The notes under the pieces: generated by a model
What the model was told of the DNA's origin: nothing
The model's input: only the letters and a program-made list of their open reading frames with translations
Databases searched by the model: none
Shown here: piece after piece, positions 60,067 through 64,000 of the stretch
Position numbering within the stretch: position 1 is the first letter of the stretch
Layout: every line of letters starts with the position of its first letter
Program-made: the position numbers and the translations under genes
NCBI GenBank assembly: GCA_934457145.1
Contig: CAKSHP010000005.1
Span: 1-64,000, forward strand
DNA: 64,000 bases
Direction of reading: 5' to 3'
From: an uncultured Clostridia bacterium
GTDB taxonomy: Bacteria; Bacillota; Clostridia; UBA1381; UMGS1253

Positions 60067-60104
60067 AAAAAAGCAAGTCTGTCAACTCGCAGGCTTGCTT
60101 TTTT
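60067..60104. terminator. Bidirectional terminator before coaD
   Basis: AAAAAAGCAAG pairs with CTTGCTTTTTT with an internal GTCTG/CAGGC-like extension. Confidence 0.87.
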
Positions 60105-60112
60105 ACAGATGA

Positions 60113-60586
60113 TTATTTATTGTTTATAAGGTTTAAAACAGGCGCCGGAACATATTTTGAAACATCGCTCCCATAGCTTGAAAGCTCCTTAACCATAGAG
60201 GACGACACCGCAATATTTTCCGCACGGAAATAAACATATTCCAAAGCCGGATTTATAAGCTTGTTTACCTCTGCAAGGTTTTCTTCATAGTTATAGTCCA
60301 TATTATTTCTCAGACCCCTTATCATATAGCCTATATTATTTTGTTTTGTGTATTCGGCGATAAGACCGTCACAGGCGCATACGATACAGTTTGAAATATG
60401 TTCTTCTTTTAATGTTTTTTGAATTGCTAAAATCATGTCGTCCGGCGAATATGTGCGCACTTTTCCGGGGTTTACGCCGATTGTGACATAAAGGGTGTCA
60501 AAAAGCGACGACGCTTTTTTAACTATATCCAAATGACCGTTTGTGAACGGATCAAAGGTTCCGGGGTATATTGCTGTGTTTGACAT
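60113..60586 (-). CDS. coaD: Phosphopantetheine adenylyltransferase
   Basis: The product is 157 residues, full length. It makes dephospho-CoA from 4'-phosphopantetheine and ATP. Motifs are YPGTFDPFTNGHLDIV (T/HxGH nucleotidyltransferase site), VNPGKVRTYSPDDM, MIRGLRNNMDYNYE and AVSSSMVKEL. AAAGGAA precedes the ATG. It stands alone. Confidence 0.96.
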   Translation of the reverse strand: MSNTAIYPGTFDPFTNGHLDIVKKASSLFDTLYVTIGVNPGKVRTYSPDDMILAIQKTLKEEHISNCIVCACDGLIAEYTKQNNIGYMIRGLRNNMDYNYEENLAEVNKLINPALEYVYFRAENIAVSSSMVKELSSYGSDVSKYVPAPVLNLINNK

Positions 60587-60736
60587 ATAACCAATTCCTT
60601 TCGTGAAAAATAGAAACTGTTTTTAATTATTATATTTGTTTTTGTGCCTTTTGTCAAGTAATAAACGAAAAGAGCGGTTCATATAATTTAGATATGTTTT
60701 ATTATTGTGAAAAAAATATACACAGGGGGCGGAAAA

Positions 60737-61498
60737 ATGTTTAAATGCATGATTATAACGAAAAGGCGAATTATTGCGGCAGTGTGTTTGGTTTTGGCGT
60801 TGTGCGGCGGTGCGTATGTGTTTTCTGCGGTTGCGCCGAAAGGTGCGGCGGGGGAAGAAAATCTGCCGATATACTGCGTGGACACAAGTGAAAAAAAGAT
60901 TGCGCTGACGTTTGACTGTGCCTGGGAGGATTTTGACACGGAGAAAATACTTGGTGTGCTTGAAAAACACGGAGCAAAGGCAACGTTTTTTGTTACAGGA
61001 GATTATGTTAGGCGATGCGCCGAATCTGTGAAGAAATTCAGCAAGGCAGGTCACGAAATAGGCAATCATTCGGATAATCATCCTCATCCTAACAAGCTTT
61101 CTGCCGCCGGGCTTATAGCGGACACGGAAAAGTGCAGCAAGGAAATAGAAAATCTCGGAATAGAAGAAAAAAAGCTTTACCGTGCGCCGTACGGTGAGTA
61201 TAATGAAAATGTGGTTGAAACGATAAACAAAGCAGGGTATAAGTTTATTCAGTGGGACGCGGACTCTTTGGATTATACGGGGCTTAGTGTGCAGGAAATT
61301 AAAGAGAGAATTAAAAAAAGGGTAAAAAGCGGTTCGATATTGCTTTTTCATACAGGTGTTAAAAATACGGCACCGGCGCTTGATGAAATACTTTCGGATT
61401 TAAAAGAGCAGGGGTACAGCATTGTCGGAGCAGATGAGCTTATTTATAAAGACAATTATATTATAGACCGCAGCGGACGGCAGATGTTAAAAAAATAA
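60737..61498 (+). CDS. PdaB-like polysaccharide deacetylase
   Basis: ATG 60737 with GGGGGCGG just upstream gives 253 residues. A signal anchor helix (RRIIAAVCLVLALCGGAYVF) precedes the NodB domain. The domain shows ALTFDCAWEDFD, HEIGNHSDNHPH (metal His pair), LYRAPYGEYN and LLFHTG. The overall match is to the PdaB/sporulation deacetylase group, in which TFDCAW is typical. It likely acts on peptidoglycan during spore formation. Confidence 0.9.
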   Translation: MFKCMIITKRRIIAAVCLVLALCGGAYVFSAVAPKGAAGEENLPIYCVDTSEKKIALTFDCAWEDFDTEKILGVLEKHGAKATFFVTGDYVRRCAESVKKFSKAGHEIGNHSDNHPHPNKLSAAGLIADTEKCSKEIENLGIEEKKLYRAPYGEYNENVVETINKAGYKFIQWDADSLDYTGLSVQEIKERIKKRVKSGSILLFHTGVKNTAPALDEILSDLKEQGYSIVGADELIYKDNYIIDRSGRQMLKK

Positions 61499-61502
61499 GC
61501 AG

Positions 61503-61531
61503 TTGCAAATGTTTTGTGTTTGTGATAAAAT
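61503..61531 (+). promoter_or_regulatory. Promoter of the MATE transporter gene
   Basis: TTGCAA (61503-61508) and TAAAAT (61526-61531), 17 bp spacer. Confidence 0.5.
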
Positions 61532-61568
61532 ATAATTTAGGCAAAGATTATTTACGGAGGAAAGAACA

Positions 61569-62918
61569 GTGAGTAAGTTACAAAAGGATTTAACGACCGG
61601 GAGCGTGTTTCGGTGTCTTATTATGTTTGCACTGCCGTTTTTATTATCAAACATTGTACAGTCGCTTTATAATGTGGCGGATATGTACATAGTTGGAAAA
61701 TTTGACGGTCCTGTGGGCATTTCGGGCGTTAATATAGGCGGTCAGGTGACATTTTTGATGACAAATATAGTAGTCGGACTGTCGACTGGAGGAACAATTA
61801 TAATTGCGCAGTATCTCGGAGCAAAAAGAGAAGATGACGCTAAACAAACGATATCTACAATGCTGGTTGTGCTTATCATGTCGGCAGTGGTTATAACTGC
61901 TTTGATGCTTATTTTTGCAAATCAGATACTTAAGCTTATACAGACGCCGGCAGATTCTTTTGCAGCTGCAAAAGAATATCTGGACGTTACGGTTTTGGGA
62001 ACTGTGTTTATATTTGGTTACAATGCGCTCAGTGCGGTTATGCGCGGTATGGGCGACAGCAAAACACCTATGATATTTGTGTGCGTGGCATGTGTGGTAA
62101 ATATATTTGCGGATTTGTTTTTCGTGGGTGTGCTGAAAATGGGAGCAAAGGGCGCAGCGATTGCAACGGTTATGAGCCAGGCGCTGAGCATGATTTTGTG
62201 TGTTATATATTTAAAAAAGAACAATTTTATATTTGACTTTAGTTTAAAGAGTTTTAAGTTTTATAAAAGCAAGTTTAATATGATAATGAAGGTCGGCATA
62301 CCAACGGCTGTGCAGAACGTTATAACAAACATATCGTTTCTTGTTATAACAACGCTTGTTAATTCTATAGGAGTTATGGCATCGGCGGCGGTTGGCGTTG
62401 TCGGAAAATTTAACGGGTTTGCGATTATGCCGGTTATTGCAATCAGTTCGTCGATATCGGCAATGATTGCGCAAAACAGCGGTGCAAACAGACCGGACCG
62501 AGTTAAAAAAACGCTGCTTTACGGATTTACGATAGCGTTTTGTATTACGCTGCCGGTGTTTATAATTGTAAAGCTCTTTCCGGGACAGATTATTGAAATT
62601 TTCGACAAAACGCCGCAGATGGTTGAAGCGGGAAAGGTGTATTTGTCGGTGTTTGCGTTTGATTATTTATTAGTTCCGTTTTCATTTTGTTTTACAGGTC
62701 TTATGACCGGCGCGGGACACACAAAGTTTGCGCTTTTATGCTCCGTGGCTTCGGCGCTGCTGTTCAGGATACCTGTTTCGATACTATTCGGTATGGTTTT
62801 AAATATGGGGCTGGGCGGTATTGCGCTTGCGGTTCCGGTGTCGTCATTTGGCGGAGCATTGATAGGTTTGGGGTATTTTTTGAGTGGAAAGTGGAAAAAG
62901 AGCAGCATTATAAAATAA
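61569..62918 (+). CDS. MATE family efflux transporter
   Basis: The product is 449 residues with 12 membrane helices, starting at GTG 61569 behind GGAGGAAAG. It begins KDLTTGSVFRCLIMFALPFL and SLYNVADMYIVGKFDG, the usual opening of clostridial NorM/DinF-like proteins, with the matching second half NVITNISFLVITTLVNSIG. It exports cationic drugs or metabolites by Na+ or H+ antiport. Substrate unknown. Confidence 0.93.
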   Translation: MSKLQKDLTTGSVFRCLIMFALPFLLSNIVQSLYNVADMYIVGKFDGPVGISGVNIGGQVTFLMTNIVVGLSTGGTIIIAQYLGAKREDDAKQTISTMLVVLIMSAVVITALMLIFANQILKLIQTPADSFAAAKEYLDVTVLGTVFIFGYNALSAVMRGMGDSKTPMIFVCVACVVNIFADLFFVGVLKMGAKGAAIATVMSQALSMILCVIYLKKNNFIFDFSLKSFKFYKSKFNMIMKVGIPTAVQNVITNISFLVITTLVNSIGVMASAAVGVVGKFNGFAIMPVIAISSSISAMIAQNSGANRPDRVKKTLLYGFTIAFCITLPVFIIVKLFPGQIIEIFDKTPQMVEAGKVYLSVFAFDYLLVPFSFCFTGLMTGAGHTKFALLCSVASALLFRIPVSILFGMVLNMGLGGIALAVPVSSFGGALIGLGYFLSGKWKKSSIIK

Positions 62919-62979
62919 AGATTGCATTAAAAATTTGAAGACCTCAGGCTGCTTTGCGGAAATGGGTAAAATGAAAAAG

Positions 62980-63231
62980 GTGAGCAAAGCGAACATTTAG
63001 AACTGACGAAGTCAAATTTTTTAATACACAGTAAATTGCGACGGCAATTGCGTGTATCATAAAAATTTACCGCTGAAAAACGTGAGCAAAGCGAACATTT
63101 AAAACTGACGAAGTCAAATTTTTTTAATACACAGTAAATTGCATCGGCAATTGCGTGTATCATAAAAATTTACCGCTGAAAAACGTGAGCAAAGCGAACA
63201 TTTAAAACTGACGAAGTCAAATTTTTTTATA
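62980..63231. repeat. Tandem repeat block, 102-103 bp unit, 2.5 copies
   Basis: Units start GTGAGCAAAGCGAACATTT at 62980, 63082 and 63185; the last is cut after 47 bp, where the YetF gene ends. Each full unit holds a nested inverted repeat: ATACAC with GTGTAT outside and AATTGC with GCAATT inside. Frames within it are not genes. Similar motifs are, from memory, dispersed in clostridial genomes as repeat elements. Confidence 0.85.
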
Positions 63232-63894
63232 AACAAAAAAGCCGTTTTCATCGTCACATGACGCTAAAAACACGTCTGACAGATTAGTGATATCGTTTGC
63301 TTTAAGTTTTGCATTAAGCCACTTTTCGTCTTTTCCGCAGCGTTTTAAGTTTTCGTGCATTATTATGCCGTCACAGATTAGGTTTGTTTGAATTTTTTGC
63401 TGAGTGAGTCGGATATTCATATCACCGGCGGTGAGGTTTTTGGCATCGGATCTCGGAAGAATACTTATTTTCCCGTTTGGCTCAAGAATGGCGCAGTAAA
63501 TGTCCTCCATGGAAAAATAGCCCTGGTTTCTCATTTGAATTAAAAATTCGTTTAAATCTATTCTGGTTTTTTTTAAGTTTTCAAAAAAGAACTTGTTTTC
63601 AGAAAACAAAACGATGCTTTTGCCGGAAAGAAAGGTTCGCAGTTTTTGGGATTTACTGCTGCAAATTGATATTAAAACGGCAAACAGCGCATAAATTACC
63701 ATTGCAATCAGCGGTTTTAACATATCATGTTCAATTGCGGTTGCCATTTCTGCGGCGATAGAGCCGATTGTGATACCGTTTACATAATCAAAAAGGCTGA
63801 GCTGGGAAACCTGGCGCTTGCCGATAATTCTTGTTATTATAAAAAGTGCTGCAATTGAGAGCACGGTTGACAGTACAACATTTAAAAAATCCAA
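63217..63894 (-). CDS. YetF/DUF421 family membrane protein
   Basis: TTG 63894 with GGAGG 9 nt upstream gives 225 residues. Two to three N-terminal helices include IITRIIGKRQVSQLSLFDYV and NGITIGSIAA, the DUF421 signature. The soluble C-terminal domain shows DLNEFLIQMRNQGYFSMEDI and AILEPNGKISI. Relatives include the spore germination-related YetF/2Duf proteins; function in growing cells is not clear. Its ribosome binding site lies in a perfect inverted repeat. Confidence 0.88.
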   Translation of the reverse strand: MDFLNVVLSTVLSIAALFIITRIIGKRQVSQLSLFDYVNGITIGSIAAEMATAIEHDMLKPLIAMVIYALFAVLISICSSKSQKLRTFLSGKSIVLFSENKFFFENLKKTRIDLNEFLIQMRNQGYFSMEDIYCAILEPNGKISILPRSDAKNLTAGDMNIRLTQQKIQTNLICDGIIMHENLKRCGKDEKWLNAKLKANDITNLSDVFLASCDDENGFFVYKKI

Positions 63895-63898
63895 AATG

Positions 63899-63951
63899 AA
63901 AAACCTCCGTATTTGTGATATACATTTAATATATACCGTACGGAGGTTTTT
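63899..63951 (-). promoter_or_regulatory. Inverted repeat sequestering the yetF-like ribosome binding site
   Basis: AAAAACCTCCGTA and TACGGAGGTTTTT form a perfect 13 bp inverted repeat with a 27 nt AT-rich loop. On the minus strand the downstream arm is the GGAGG site of the YetF gene. It could block translation or act as a terminator. Confidence 0.6.
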
Positions 63952-64000
63952 ATTCATGTTTATTTAGGTATATTGTGTTCGGCTTTTTGTTGCCTTTTCA

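Noticed and set aside
60623..61351. 242-codon frame opposite the polysaccharide deacetylase
   Set aside because: The plus-strand gene has clear NodB motifs; the minus-strand product is a basic His/Arg/Phe-rich shadow without any domain.
62927..63163. Possible small protein across the tandem repeats
   Set aside because: It consists of translated repeat units (repeating K-F-D-F-V and C-S-L-C-S) and lacks a start signal.
62980..63231. CRISPR array
   Set aside because: The unit is tandem and contiguous, with no unique spacers between repeats and no cas genes nearby.

Overview
The window is AT-rich chromosomal DNA from an anaerobic, spore-forming Clostridia-type member of the Bacillota. Supporting signs are the sporulation genes yabP and yabQ and a PdaB-like deacetylase, an oxygen-sensitive glycyl radical enzyme with its activase, FeoAB ferrous iron uptake, a flavodiiron protein, S-layer (SLH) proteins, AGGAGG-type ribosome binding sites and near-consensus sigma-A promoters. 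The species cannot be named from the sequence.

Layout. 1-5.8 kb: the 3' part of a very large secreted modular protein, then a lipoprotein behind a strong promoter and a structured leader. 5.9-9.9 kb: M18 aminopeptidase, an AT-rich region with a DnaA-box cluster (candidate origin), a secreted foldase and uracil-DNA glycosylase. 10.3-14.1 kb: potABCD polyamine operon. 14.4-16.8 kb: LysM/G5/M23 cell-wall peptidase and a DJ-1 protein. 16.9-20.8 kb: the conserved near-origin cluster rpmH-rnpA-yidD-yidC-jag-mnmE on the minus strand, without dnaA beside rpmH. 21-23 kb: methyltransferase, YerC regulator, a two-gene micropeptide operon that looks like RiPP precursors, and tRNA-Arg(CCG). 23.2-34 kb: feoAB, a family 6-like DNA glycosylase, tagA, tmk, corA with a PucR-type regulator, hsp20, mutS2 and a phosphoesterase. 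34.3-44.6 kb: an accessory island with a 1944-residue RHS/YD-repeat protein ending in a lipase-like toxin domain, followed by a row of small membrane or secreted proteins separated by a recurring GC-rich hairpin. 45-48.3 kb: mazG-hup-rqcP-yabP-yabQ-divIC-yabR. 48.4-54.5 kb: esterase, TspO, glycyl radical enzyme pair, flavodiiron protein, Veg. 54.7-63.9 kb: MecA-like adaptor with an attenuator-like leader, cupin, a large SLH protein, coaD, polysaccharide deacetylase, MATE transporter, a tandem repeat block and a YetF-type membrane protein whose ribosome binding site lies in a perfect inverted repeat.

How it fits together. Most of the window is housekeeping in conserved operons. The accessory material is the RHS island. 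There an approximately 810 bp connector block (SLH-like gene with an in-frame TAA, hairpin, short leader) is present twice, each copy followed by a different putative immunity gene. This suggests a modular array of immunity genes. The other observations most worth following are the twin micropeptides, the short glycyl radical enzyme of unknown substrate, the DnaA-box cluster and several structured leaders.
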